Below are positions 17,935-26,500 of a stretch of 64,000 nt of DNA, piece after piece. The notes under the pieces were generated by a model that was not told the DNA's origin, ran no database searches, and saw only the letters and a program-made list of their open reading frames with translations. Position numbers and translations under genes: made by a program. The stretch spans positions 1 through 64,000 of the forward strand of contig CAKVLD010000009.1 in the NCBI GenBank assembly GCA_934755305.1, given 5' to 3'. Position 1 is the first letter of the stretch. Each line of letters starts with the position of its first letter. Origin of the DNA: an uncultured Clostridium sp. GTDB lineage: Bacteria; Bacillota; Clostridia; Clostridiales; Clostridiaceae.

Positions 17935-19728
17935 TTATAATTCTTCCATCATCTCTACAAGTACGTTAAATCTTTCAATAGTTGCTTCAATTGGTTTAGA
18001 TGTAGTCATATCTACACCTGCATCTTTTAATATATCTATTGGATATTTACTTCCACCACTCTTTAAGAATCCTTTATATTTTTCAACTGCATTTTCTTCA
18101 TTATCTAATATAGATTTTGCAAAAGCTGATGCAGCAGCATAACCTGTAGCATATTGATATACATAGAAATCATTATAAAAATGAGGTATTCTTGCCCATT
18201 CTATATCTATATCTTCATCAACTACCATATCTGGGCCAAAATATTTAACATTTAATTCATGCCACTTTTTATTTAAATCTTCCGCTGTTAAAGCTATGCC
18301 TTCATTTAATTTATTATGAGTATATAGCTCAAAATCAGCAAACATTAATTGTCTAAATACTGTTGTTCTTATTTGCTCTAATTCTTGATTTATTAAATAC
18401 ATCTTCTTATTTTTATCTTTTTCATTTTCTATTTGATGATGTATTAATAAAGCTTCATTAGTTGTAGATGCTACTTCTGCACAGAATAAAGTATATCCTG
18501 CATAATAATATGGTTGAGTTTTTCTTGAATAATATGAATGAATTGAATGTCCCATTTCATGTACAAGTGTAGAAACATCGTTTAATTCATAATTATAGTT
18601 TAATAATACATATGGCATTGTATCATATCCACCCCAAGAATATGCTCCACCTCTTTTTCCTTTATTCATATAAATATCTATCCAACCACTATTTACACCT
18701 TCATTGAAAATATCTAAATATTCTTTTCCTAAAGGAGCTAATCCTTCTCTAGCTATTTCTAATGCTTTATCAAATGGAATACTTTCTTTTGGTACTTCTA
18801 TTATTGGTACATAAAGATCATACATATGAATTTCATCTAAACCTAATAATTTCTTTTTAAGTCTTACATATCTATGAAGTGAAGATACATTTTCATCCAT
18901 TGTTTTTAAAGCATTTTCATATACACTTAAAGGAATATCATTAGGTGCTAAAGATGCTTCTAATGGGGATTTATATTTTCTTATATTTGCATTGAAATTA
19001 AAAGTTTTCACAGATGAAACCAAAGAAGTTGCAAGAGTATTTTCAAACTTTTTATATTCACCAAAAAGCTGAGTAAATGCATTTTTTCTAACATTTCTAT
19101 CCTTACTCTTTATAAAAGATGAATAATTTCCTTCTGTAAGTTCTACTTCATCCCCTTCTTCATCTTTTATGTTACCAAATGTCATATCTGCATTTGTAAT
19201 CATATTATGAATACTTGATGGTGCATCTAAACAATCAGAAGCTAAAGCTAATAATTCTTCCATATCTTTAGTTAAAATATGTTCTTTTTCTTTTAATATG
19301 TCTTTTAATAAAAATTCATATTCTTTAAATCTAGAATCATTTTCTATTAATTCTTCAACAAATCCTTCTTTTAATGAAAGAATTTCTGGAACAAAGAAAG
19401 CAGTATAACTTCCATATTCAGCCATATATGCATCTAATTTATTCATATTACTTTGATTTTTTTGATTAGCTGTATCTTCATCACTTTTCATATGTGCATA
19501 TACTACAAGAGTTTCTGCTTTTCTACTTACCTTTTCATTAAATTCAAGGTATTTCAAAATTTCTTCTTTATCTGAAAGCTTACCTTCAAATTCTTTAAGA
19601 AGAGGTGCTTCTTTCTTTAATTCTTCAAAAGCTTTCTCAAAAGCTTCATCATTTTCATAAACTTTATTTAATTTCCACTTATATTCTTCTTCTATTTCTT
19701 CTCTCTTTTTTAAAACTTTTTCATTCAT
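17935..19728 (-). CDS. pepF: Oligoendopeptidase F (M3 metallopeptidase)
   Basis: Cytoplasmic zinc peptidase that degrades peptides of roughly 7-17 residues. The 597-aa length is typical. The zinc site HEMGH (390-394) and the third ligand Glu418 in FCAEVASTTNEALL are intact, and the substrate-binding helices with GGAYSWGG (360-367) are present. The gene lies about 30 nt after a conserved hypothetical gene, probably in one operon. The start is odd: a good AAAAGGAG lies over 20 nt upstream of ATG 19728 and is followed by a five-codon GTG frame (GTG AGC CCG AGA TAG), with an unusually G/C-rich stretch and a GGCGCC palindrome just before the ATG. Confidence 0.92.
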   Translation of the reverse strand: MNEKVLKKREEIEEEYKWKLNKVYENDEAFEKAFEELKKEAPLLKEFEGKLSDKEEILKYLEFNEKVSRKAETLVVYAHMKSDEDTANQKNQSNMNKLDAYMAEYGSYTAFFVPEILSLKEGFVEELIENDSRFKEYEFLLKDILKEKEHILTKDMEELLALASDCLDAPSSIHNMITNADMTFGNIKDEEGDEVELTEGNYSSFIKSKDRNVRKNAFTQLFGEYKKFENTLATSLVSSVKTFNFNANIRKYKSPLEASLAPNDIPLSVYENALKTMDENVSSLHRYVRLKKKLLGLDEIHMYDLYVPIIEVPKESIPFDKALEIAREGLAPLGKEYLDIFNEGVNSGWIDIYMNKGKRGGAYSWGGYDTMPYVLLNYNYELNDVSTLVHEMGHSIHSYYSRKTQPYYYAGYTLFCAEVASTTNEALLIHHQIENEKDKNKKMYLINQELEQIRTTVFRQLMFADFELYTHNKLNEGIALTAEDLNKKWHELNVKYFGPDMVVDEDIDIEWARIPHFYNDFYVYQYATGYAAASAFAKSILDNEENAVEKYKGFLKSGGSKYPIDILKDAGVDMTTSKPIEATIERFNVLVEMMEEL

Positions 19729-19758
19729 ATTGGCGCCTATCTCGGGCTCACTCCTTTT

Positions 19759-20157
19759 CTATTTATATTCTTCTTCTTTTCCTTCAATAGCTCTAAATAC
19801 TTTTTCCATTTCCATCTCTATAAGAGCCACTACTTTATCAAGATCTTCTTTCATTTCTGAATGTTCTTCTTTATATGCAAACTTTAATATAAATGTAGGA
19901 TTATACTCATCTAGCTCTTCTTCAATAGTATATCCTTCTTCTGTAAAAGCTTCTTTATTAAATAAGTCATATATTGCTGAGTATTCCCATTCTTCTACAT
20001 CTTTATTTGTATCAAAATATAAATTTACTTCATTATTTAAAACAAATAATTTAGTTACATATAATGCACCTTCATTAACTTCAAAGCTTCCTAACTCTTT
20101 CGATATAAATCCTGTTTCTTTATCTTTTTCCATTAAAACTAAACTTGAAAATTCCAT
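19759..20157 (-). CDS. Conserved-type hypothetical acidic protein (132 aa)
   Basis: A small, acidic, soluble protein with no signal peptide or TM helix. The first about 60 residues look beta-rich (alternating MEFSSLVLMEKD, LYVTKLFVLNNEVNLYFD); the C-terminal third is helical and Glu/Lys-rich. I do not recognise a characterised family. It has a good start (ATG 20157 after AAAGGATGATT) and lies directly upstream of pepF, so the two are probably cotranscribed. Confidence 0.7.
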   Translation of the reverse strand: MEFSSLVLMEKDKETGFISKELGSFEVNEGALYVTKLFVLNNEVNLYFDTNKDVEEWEYSAIYDLFNKEAFTEEGYTIEEELDEYNPTFILKFAYKEEHSEMKEDLDKVVALIEMEMEKVFRAIEGKEEEYK

Positions 20158-20337
20158 GTTTAATCATCCTTTCTTCTGCCTATCTTAATTAGTATCTTCT
20201 TTTATTATAGAGTTTATGATACCCATTAATCAATAAGGCTACATAAAATATTCCATATATTATTTAACATAGAAGTTTTTCGTTTATTTATCTGTAAATA
20301 TATGGTAATATTTTCTTGAGGTATAAGGAGGGGTTCT

Positions 20338-20718
20338 ATGGATAGAAGAAGTAGAATAAGAAACCAAAGACTTTCTAGAACACAACGCTTAAAAAATCAA
20401 AAATACAAAAGAAGGCGTTTAACTTTAATACTTATACTACTTTCTGTAGTAATAGTAATCTTAACTAATATACTTTATGTAAAAACTAAATGTAAAGATC
20501 TTCAATATGCTGTAGAATACAACTTTACATCTAGTAAAGCTTCAAAAAGTTTACTAAGGGTTCAGAATATCTCCTTAATTTTTAATGACAATAAAAATGC
20601 TATAGTTGAAGCTACAGGATTAAGTAAAGAAGAACCCCATACATCCACTAAAATACGTGGAACTTTTAAAAAGGATTTCTTTGATTCTTGGATTTTAGAG
20701 AATTCCGAAAAACTTTAA
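20338..20718 (+). CDS. Small single-pass membrane protein, Arg/Lys-rich N-terminus
   Basis: A 126-aa protein with a strongly basic cytoplasmic N-terminus (MDRRSRIRNQRLSRTQRLKN), one TM helix (about 29-48, LILILLSVVIVILTNILYV) and an extracellular domain of about 75 residues without recognisable motifs. ATG 20338 follows AAGGAGGGG. The frame ends right at the operator and promoter of the zinc transporter genes, so it is probably a separate transcription unit, though read-through is possible. Function unknown. Confidence 0.7.
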   Translation: MDRRSRIRNQRLSRTQRLKNQKYKRRRLTLILILLSVVIVILTNILYVKTKCKDLQYAVEYNFTSSKASKSLLRVQNISLIFNDNKNAIVEATGLSKEEPHTSTKIRGTFKKDFFDSWILENSEKL

Positions 20719-20750
20719 AGTTGCAAATAATTTGCAACTAGGTATATAAT
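20719..20750 (+). promoter_or_regulatory. Zur-like operator overlapping the znu promoter
   Basis: A perfect 21-bp palindrome (20719-20739; core TTGCAAATAATTTGCAA) overlaps the promoter TTGCAA (20721-20726), 18-nt spacer, TATAAT (20745-20750) of the metal ABC operon. A Fur-family repressor gene lies at the end of the same cluster. Fur-family proteins bind such A/T-rich inverted repeats, so this is very likely its site; the metal is inferred. Confidence 0.75.
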
Positions 20751-20782
20751 AGAGTCAGACTAAAATATCAGGAGCTGATTAA

Positions 20783-21439
20783 ATGATAACAATTAAAAAT
20801 ATGAACTTTAGCTATGACAAATCTTCTCCTCTTTTATTAAAAGATATATCCTTAAATATTCCTAAAGGGGTTTATCTTTCTGTTGTAGGAGAAAATGGTA
20901 GTTGTAAAACTACACTAATAAAACTTATATTAGGATTACTTTCACCAGTGTCTGGCTCTATTAAAGTACATACATCTAAAATTTCTTATGTCCCACAAAG
21001 AGTTGATGGATTTAATTCCGAATTTCCTATTTCAGTATATGAAATTCTAAAAACTCATGCTAAAGCTCTTCATTTAGATATACCTTCATCTATTAATGAA
21101 GCTTTAAAAAAAGTTAATATGGAAAAGTTTAAGGATACTTTAATCGGAAACTTATCAGGTGGGCAACAACAAAGAATTTTTATAGCTAGAGCTTTAATGG
21201 GAAATACTGAATTAATAATTCTAGATGAACCATCTACCGGAGTTGATTTAAAAACACAAGAAGAAATTTATTCTATATTAGAATATGTAAATAAAGAATT
21301 TGGTACGACTATAATCTCTATTGAACATAATATGGATATAGCTTGTAAATATTCTTCTCACATATTAAAAGTCAAAAACGGAACTATAGAGTATAAAACT
21401 GTTTGTCAGTTTAGAGATGAGTTCCCTATAGGAGGTTAG
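20783..21439 (+). CDS. znuC: Metal (zinc-type) ABC transporter ATP-binding protein
   Basis: Cytoplasmic ATPase of a metal-ion importer of the ZnuABC/MntABC class. Walker A GENGSCKTT (about 37-45; note Cys where Gly or Ser is common), signature LSGGQQQR (about 128-135), Walker B LIILDEPSTGVD (about 149-160) and the switch His in SIEHN (about 185). 218 aa is a normal length. ATG 20783 follows CAGGAG. Five nt separate it from the permease gene, so the two are coupled. No solute-binding protein gene (znuA) is in this operon; it must be elsewhere. Zinc rather than manganese is inferred from the family and the adjacent Fur-type regulator. Confidence 0.85.
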   Translation: MITIKNMNFSYDKSSPLLLKDISLNIPKGVYLSVVGENGSCKTTLIKLILGLLSPVSGSIKVHTSKISYVPQRVDGFNSEFPISVYEILKTHAKALHLDIPSSINEALKKVNMEKFKDTLIGNLSGGQQQRIFIARALMGNTELIILDEPSTGVDLKTQEEIYSILEYVNKEFGTTIISIEHNMDIACKYSSHILKVKNGTIEYKTVCQFRDEFPIGG

Positions 21440-21444
21440 TATAT

Positions 21445-22242
21445 ATGTTTCAATATGAATTTATGCAAAACGCTATGATTGCAGGACTTATTGTATCTAT
21501 ATTATGTCCTACTATAGGATTATTTATAGTTCTTAGGCGTAATTCCATGCTTGGAGATACATTATCTCATTCATCCTTTGCTGGTGTAGCTATAGGATTA
21601 GTTCTTGGCGTTAATCCTATTTTATCTTCTTTTATATTTACTACTTTATGTGCTATCATTATAGAATTTTTAAGAGGCTATTTTAAAAAATATGCAGAAC
21701 TTGTTATGTCTATTGTATTAACATTGTCTCTAGGTATAGCAATTATATTAATAAGTTCTGGTAAAACTACCGCTAAAGTTAATTCAATATTATTTGGTAG
21801 TATACTTACAATTTCTTCAGAAGATTTAATTATAATCTCTATAGCAGGTGTTATATGTTTACTTATACTTGCTTTAATATATAACAAATTAGTATATGTA
21901 ATTTTTGATGAAGAAGGAGCTAAAACAGCAGGAATAAGAGTTAATTTTATAAACTATTTATTTAGTATCTTAGTTGGGGCAACAATTTCATTATCTATAC
22001 GAGTTATGGGTATATTAGTTATATCTTCAATTATAGTAGTTCCTGTTGCAACTGCTATGCAACTAAAAAAGAGTTTTAGCAAAACATTATTCTTTTCTAT
22101 TTTATTTGGATTTATTGATATAATTTTAGGTTTAATTGCTTCTTACTATTTAAACTCCGCATCTGGAGGTACTATTGCTGTTACTTCTGTAATTGTATTA
22201 ATCCTTACTATAATAATTAATAACTTCAAAAATAAAAGATAG
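21445..22242 (+). CDS. znuB: Metal (zinc-type) ABC transporter permease
   Basis: ABC-3 family permease with about eight TM helices, partner of the preceding ATPase. Typical segments: LIVSILCPTIGLFIVLRRNSM near the N-terminus, LGDTLSHSSFAGVAIG (about 36-51), and the C-terminal ISSIIVVPVATAMQL, which faces the ATPase. 265 aa. ATG 21445 follows TAGGAGG that overlaps the end of the ATPase gene. The end of the gene lies within a bidirectional terminator shared with the convergent Fur-family gene. Confidence 0.85.
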   Translation: MFQYEFMQNAMIAGLIVSILCPTIGLFIVLRRNSMLGDTLSHSSFAGVAIGLVLGVNPILSSFIFTTLCAIIIEFLRGYFKKYAELVMSIVLTLSLGIAIILISSGKTTAKVNSILFGSILTISSEDLIIISIAGVICLLILALIYNKLVYVIFDEEGAKTAGIRVNFINYLFSILVGATISLSIRVMGILVISSIIVVPVATAMQLKKSFSKTLFFSILFGFIDIILGLIASYYLNSASGGTIAVTSVIVLILTIIINNFKNKR

Positions 22243-22270
22243 GTTTTTTATTAAAAACCTATCTTTTATT
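22231..22270. terminator. Bidirectional terminator between znuB and fur-like gene
   Basis: A perfect 18-bp inverted repeat (AATAAAAGATAGGTTTTT and its complement, loop TATT) spans both stop codons and carries T-runs on both strands. Confidence 0.92.
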
Positions 22271-22675
22271 ATGCTGACATTCTTCACATACTCCTGTCAT
22301 TATAAGATTATGCTCTGTTAAGGTAAAGCCTGTTTCACTTTGAACCATCTCTTCAAATTGCTTCATAGGGCAAGGTACTTCAATTTCTTTTTTACATACA
22401 CTACACCTAATTAAATGCTTATGCTCTTCTCCTTTTAATTTATAAGAAAATATCCCATCCTTTGATGCAAATTTATCTACAATTCCTTTTTCTTCAAATA
22501 ATTCTAACGCTCTATATACAGTACTTAAATTAATATTAACCCCATACTCCTTACACTTCCCAAAAATCAATTCAACTCCCATACTTTTATGATAATTAGT
22601 TAGAACTTTTAAAATCGCAACTCTTCCCTTAGTTACTTTTAAATCGTATTTTCTTAGAAGCTCTTCAAACTTCAT
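22259..22675 (-). CDS. Fur-family metalloregulator (Zur- or PerR-like)
   Basis: Dimeric winged-helix repressor that senses a metal ion or peroxide. The N-terminal helix-turn-helix ends in STVYRALELFEEKGIV, then come the HKHLIRCSVCKKEIEVPCP hinge region and a C-terminal CEECQ, giving the two CxxC pairs of the structural zinc site. Convergent with the znuCB operon and a palindromic operator, it is best read as Zur, but Fur and PerR cannot be excluded by eye. The longest frame starts at GTG 22687; ATG 22675, four nt after GGGTGAT, gives the usual MKFEELLRKYDLKVT start. 138 aa. Confidence 0.85.
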   Translation of the reverse strand: MKFEELLRKYDLKVTKGRVAILKVLTNYHKSMGVELIFGKCKEYGVNINLSTVYRALELFEEKGIVDKFASKDGIFSYKLKGEEHKHLIRCSVCKKEIEVPCPMKQFEEMVQSETGFTLTEHNLIMTGVCEECQHNKR

Positions 22676-22739
22676 GATATCACCCACAATTCAATGCCTA
22701 TTTATATTTAAATTATATCACAAATATTTAATAAGGTTT

Positions 22740-23291
22740 CTAAAAAAATATCATCTTAAAGGAAAATATTATTAATGCTGTACCACCAAAGAAATCTGCA
22801 TATTTACTTATAAAATTAATTTTTTTTATAAATTTACATAAATAAAAACCAATAGTACAAATTAATAATGTAATCAATCCAATCAAAAGACAATTTACTA
22901 ATAAAGTTAGTAAAGATGTTAATTTATTAAACAAAGTAAATGCAACTACTATAGCATCAATACTAACTGATATACCTAAAATAATTATCATAGAATTTTT
23001 GGTTAATATAGATTCTTCTTTTTCTTTTAGTCCATCTACTATCATTAAGATACCTATAATACCTATAACTATTCCACCCATGGTATCTGAAATAGGTATT
23101 ATATTTTTATTAAAATAGCAGCCTATTATTCCACCTACTAAAGTTAAAAGAAATTGAAAGAATCCAAAAGAAATTATATAACCTATTTTTTGATTTTTAT
23201 TTACTGACTCATTAACACCTACACTTAAGGTTACTCCTAAAGCATCCATAGCTAAAGCAGTGCCAATAATTATTAACTGTAAAATATCCAT
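22740..23291 (-). CDS. mntP: MntP-like manganese efflux pump
   Basis: A 183-aa six-TM protein with two homologous halves, each carrying the family acid motif: ALAMDALGVTLSVG (about 13-26) and GISVSIDAIVVAF (about 105-117). This is the MntP (YebN, formerly DUF204) family, which exports Mn2+; the related sporulation protein YtaF has a similar fold, so the name is probable rather than certain. ATG 23291 follows GTGAGG. No yybP-ykoY (Mn) riboswitch is visible in the 193 bp upstream. It lies 65 nt beyond the fur-like gene start in the same direction, completing a metal-homeostasis neighbourhood. Confidence 0.82.
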   Translation of the reverse strand: MDILQLIIIGTALAMDALGVTLSVGVNESVNKNQKIGYIISFGFFQFLLTLVGGIIGCYFNKNIIPISDTMGGIVIGIIGILMIVDGLKEKEESILTKNSMIIILGISVSIDAIVVAFTLFNKLTSLLTLLVNCLLIGLITLLICTIGFYLCKFIKKINFISKYADFFGGTALIIFSFKMIFF

Positions 23292-23484
23292 TAAAACCTC
23301 ACATATAAATTATTTACCTTTAATATACATAGTTTCAAAATTAAATTTATATGCATTTTTTTATTTTCTCTTTATTAATACGCCTTTTTAGTGTATAGTA
23401 TTTATATAGAGTAGTTAATTAATGTATATTGTATATCATATTAATATAAATAATTAAAATTAAGACATATTAAAGGAGGCTATT

Positions 23485-24702
23485 ATGCGAAACTGTATAA
23501 TTGCACAATCAGGTGGCCCTACTTCTGTTATTAATTCAAGTGTTGTAGGATTATTAAAAGCAAATACTAAACTAAAGAAGTACGATAAAATTTATGGAGG
23601 CTTAAACGGTATAGAAGGTATACTAAATGAAAATATTATTGAATTATCCTCAATAGATGATAATGATATAGAAACCTTCAAATACACACCATCTTCTGGT
23701 CTTGGTTCTTGTAGATATAAAATGAAAAATGCAGATAAATCTACAGAAGAATATGATAAATTAATAGAAATACTAAATAAATTAGAAATAAAAACATTTT
23801 TCTATATTGGTGGTAATGATTCAATGGATACTACTGCCAAGCTTGGAAAATACGCCAAAGAGAATTCACTTGATATAAGCTTTATAGGTATTCCTAAAAC
23901 TATAGATAATGATTTAATGTATACAGATCATACTCCTGGCTTTGGAAGTGCTGCAAAATTCATTGCAACTACTACTTTAGAGACATATTTAGATGCATCC
24001 GTATATACTAATAATGGAATATTCATATTAGAAACTATGGGAAGAGATACTGGTTGGCTTGCTGCTTCTGCATGTATGGCTACATATAATGGTAAGCCAG
24101 TAGCTGACTTTATATATTTACCAGAAAAGCCTTTTGATACAGCTGATTTTTTACAAGATGTAAGAAAAAAATTCGAAGAACAAAATCAAGTATTTATAGT
24201 AGTATCTGAAGGAATTAGAACTGCTGAAGGAAAATTCTTATCTGAAATGGCTTGTAGCGCTCAAGATACTTTTGGGCATGCTCAACTTGGAGGTGTATGC
24301 CAATATTTAAAAAATGCTATTTTAGATGCTGGTATAACTAACAGAGTTAAAGCGCTTGAACTTGGAGTACTTCAAAGATGTGCTATGCATTGTGCTTCAC
24401 AAACTGATATTAATGAAGCCTTAGAAGCTGGAGCTAAAGCATTAGAATTAGCTTCTTCTGAAACTAATGGACATATGATTTGCTTTAATAGAACTTCAAA
24501 TGATCCTTATACTATTTCTTATGACTTAGTTGAAGCATCAAAGGTAGCTAATAATGTTAAGTACTTCCCTACTGAATGGATTAATGAAAAAGGAAATCAT
24601 ATTACTTATGAAGGTATTAAATATTTTAAACCTTTAATTGAAGGAGTTCCTACTTTATACACATATAACAATATACCACAGTATAAAGTATTTACTAAAT
24701 AA
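23485..24702 (+). CDS. 6-phosphofructokinase, PPi-dependent type
   Basis: Phosphorylates fructose-6-phosphate in glycolysis. The 405-aa protein has QSGGPTSVINSS (8-19), GGNDSMDTT (109-117) and PKTIDND (137-143). An Asp at the fourth position of the first motif (Asp112) and Lys in PKTIDND (Lys138) are the residues that mark pyrophosphate-dependent enzymes; ATP-dependent enzymes have Gly at both. The third residue, Asn111, is Asp in most relatives, which is worth noting. ATG 23485 follows AAAGGAGGC. Monocistronic, divergent from mntP. The phosphoryl donor is an inference from these residues. Confidence 0.88.
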   Translation: MRNCIIAQSGGPTSVINSSVVGLLKANTKLKKYDKIYGGLNGIEGILNENIIELSSIDDNDIETFKYTPSSGLGSCRYKMKNADKSTEEYDKLIEILNKLEIKTFFYIGGNDSMDTTAKLGKYAKENSLDISFIGIPKTIDNDLMYTDHTPGFGSAAKFIATTTLETYLDASVYTNNGIFILETMGRDTGWLAASACMATYNGKPVADFIYLPEKPFDTADFLQDVRKKFEEQNQVFIVVSEGIRTAEGKFLSEMACSAQDTFGHAQLGGVCQYLKNAILDAGITNRVKALELGVLQRCAMHCASQTDINEALEAGAKALELASSETNGHMICFNRTSNDPYTISYDLVEASKVANNVKYFPTEWINEKGNHITYEGIKYFKPLIEGVPTLYTYNNIPQYKVFTK

Positions 24703-24721
24703 ATCAAACATATAATTACCT

Positions 24722-24758
24722 AAAAATGACGTAGACTTTAAAAGTCTGCGTCATTTTT
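24722..24758 (+). terminator. Terminator after the phosphofructokinase gene
   Basis: A 16-bp stem AAAAATGACGTAGACT with AGTCTGCGTCATTTTT (one wobble), then T-rich DNA. It overlaps the 3' end of the convergent zinc-ribbon gene and probably serves both. Confidence 0.88.
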
Positions 24759-25031
24759 TATTTCTTCATAAATATATATATAAGCTGGTAAAACTTCATC
24801 ATATATTATGCTCCAAACTGCTTCTATTATGATAATCCCTAAATAACCTAAAGGTAAAAATAGGAATACAACAAAAAATATTATAAATATAAATGTTGTA
24901 AAAAGTTTATAAACATCCTTTACTATTAAAGTTCTTCCACAATTAGGACATATAATCTTATCAAAAGAATCTTGCTTTAGTAAATATTTTGCATCTATTT
25001 CGTAGTCGCACCTTTCACATCTTCTTTTCAA
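24738..25031 (-). CDS. Zinc-ribbon membrane protein (CXXC...CPxCG type)
   Basis: A 97-aa protein starting with CERCDYEI and CPNCGRTL, two CxxC knuckles about 20 residues apart that would bind one zinc, followed by two TM helices (about 45-62 and 64-76) and a short acidic tail. It resembles the small cxxc_20_cxxc-type proteins of Firmicutes, of unknown function. The start is TTG 25031 with GGGGG about 12 nt upstream, so the exact start is less certain. It follows the PLP enzyme gene by about 33 nt. Confidence 0.65.
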   Translation of the reverse strand: MKRRCERCDYEIDAKYLLKQDSFDKIICPNCGRTLIVKDVYKLFTTFIFIIFFVVFLFLPLGYLGIIIIEAVWSIIYDEVLPAYIYIYEEIKNDADF

Positions 25032-25064
25032 CTTACTATATTTCCCCCTAAGAAATATTACTTA

Positions 25065-26345
25065 TTATTTTTTTGCTATATCTTCAATTGCATTTAGAAA
25101 ACTATCTACTTCCTCTTCTTTATTATATATACCAAAGCTTGCTCTTATCATACCTGGCATCTTTTTATTTTTATTGTATATAAATGCACTAGCTGCTTTT
25201 TCACTCATATGCATAAGCCTTCTACAATATGGGTGTGCGCAAAACCATCCTTGTCTAACTGAAATCCCATAAAATTTCGCTAATATTTCTGCTACATCAT
25301 GATGAAATATATTTCCTACATTAAATACTCCTATACCTAACCTATCTTCCCTATTAATTATATCTCCATAGTTAATTATATTAGGTATGCACTGTAAACC
25401 ATCTAGTAATTTATTTTTTAATTTTTCTTCTATTCCTCCTATTGTTTCAAAACCTATCTCATCTAATTTACTTAAAGATTTTGCTATAGCAATTGAACCA
25501 AAAAAGTTTGGAGTACCAGCTTCATCTTTTTCTGGAGATAACAAATACTTAACTTCCTTATCCATAACAAATTCTACTGTGCCACCACCATCATTATCTG
25601 GTAAATTATTATCAAACTCTTCTTTAAGACCTACTATTGCTCCTCCTCCAAAAGGTGCATATAATTTATGCCCTGAAAATACCAAAAAATCAATTCGTTC
25701 TTCTTCACATTCTCCCCACATATCTACTTTTTTATGTGGAACTAATTGAGCACCATCTATTATTATTTTTGCTCTATATTTATGAGCTATCCTAGCTATA
25801 TTATGAATTTTATTAATATACCCTGTAACATTTGATGCTCCTGTAACACTTACGTATCTCACTTTACCTTTATAGTGATTTAATTTTTTTTCTAAATCAT
25901 CTAACCTCAATCTACCTAATATATCAACATCTACATAATCAACTTTCCACCTTCTACGCCAAGGCAAATCATTTGAATGATGCTCCATCCTTGTAGTTAA
26001 AAGGACATCATCTTTTTTATGCTTAAAAGTTCTAGATAATTTGTTTATACCATCTGTAGTATTATTTACGTATATTACAGTATATTTATTTTTTTCTTTT
26101 ATATTAAAAAAATTCAAAATATATTCTTTTGATTCATTATATAAATTAGTTGTAAACTCTGCTTTATACCCTGCACCTCTTCCTATTGAACCATAATAAT
26201 TACTTAAACTTATAATAGATTCCAATATATTCCTGAAAGGTGGAGTTGTTGCTGCATTATCAAAATTTATAGTTCTAACTCTCTTTCCATCAACCGTATC
26301 AATTTCAAAATCTATTCCCACTAATAAATCACTAAAATTTATCAT
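25065..26345 (-). CDS. Class V aminotransferase, cysteine desulfurase-like
   Basis: A PLP-dependent fold-type I enzyme of the NifS/SufS/CsdA superfamily. Seen: INFDNAATTPP near the N-terminus, EHHSNDLPW (about 121-129), VSVTGASNVTG, the PLP aspartate in IIIDGAQLVPH (about 194-204) and the Schiff-base lysine in FSGHKLYAPFGGGA (Lys227). A cysteine occurs in RQGWFCAHPYC at about the place of the mobile active-site loop, so a desulfurase activity is plausible, but no IscU/SufU partner is adjacent and other reactions are possible. The longest frame begins with a GTG that is part of the ribosome binding site; ATG 26345 after GGAGGAG is preferred (426 aa). Confidence 0.82.
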   Translation of the reverse strand: MINFSDLLVGIDFEIDTVDGKRVRTINFDNAATTPPFRNILESIISLSNYYGSIGRGAGYKAEFTTNLYNESKEYILNFFNIKEKNKYTVIYVNNTTDGINKLSRTFKHKKDDVLLTTRMEHHSNDLPWRRRWKVDYVDVDILGRLRLDDLEKKLNHYKGKVRYVSVTGASNVTGYINKIHNIARIAHKYRAKIIIDGAQLVPHKKVDMWGECEEERIDFLVFSGHKLYAPFGGGAIVGLKEEFDNNLPDNDGGGTVEFVMDKEVKYLLSPEKDEAGTPNFFGSIAIAKSLSKLDEIGFETIGGIEEKLKNKLLDGLQCIPNIINYGDIINREDRLGIGVFNVGNIFHHDVAEILAKFYGISVRQGWFCAHPYCRRLMHMSEKAASAFIYNKNKKMPGMIRASFGIYNKEEEVDSFLNAIEDIAKK

Positions 26346-26500
26346 GTTCTCCTCCACTATGAACTTCCTCCACTATATCTTATTCTAAAGTCTTTACTAA
26401 GGTTCTATAGAAAGTTATTAATTCATAATATTTAAGGTAACAACTATATTTTTAATACATATACTTTAATTAATGAGTAATTTTTTTTTGGAGGATTTTA

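Noticed and set aside
19730..20188. 152-codon plus-strand ORF
   Set aside because: Antisense to the 132-aa hypothetical gene, which has a proper start and operon context.
23292..23484. Manganese (yybP-ykoY) riboswitch before mntP
   Set aside because: None of the conserved loop motifs are visible in the leader.
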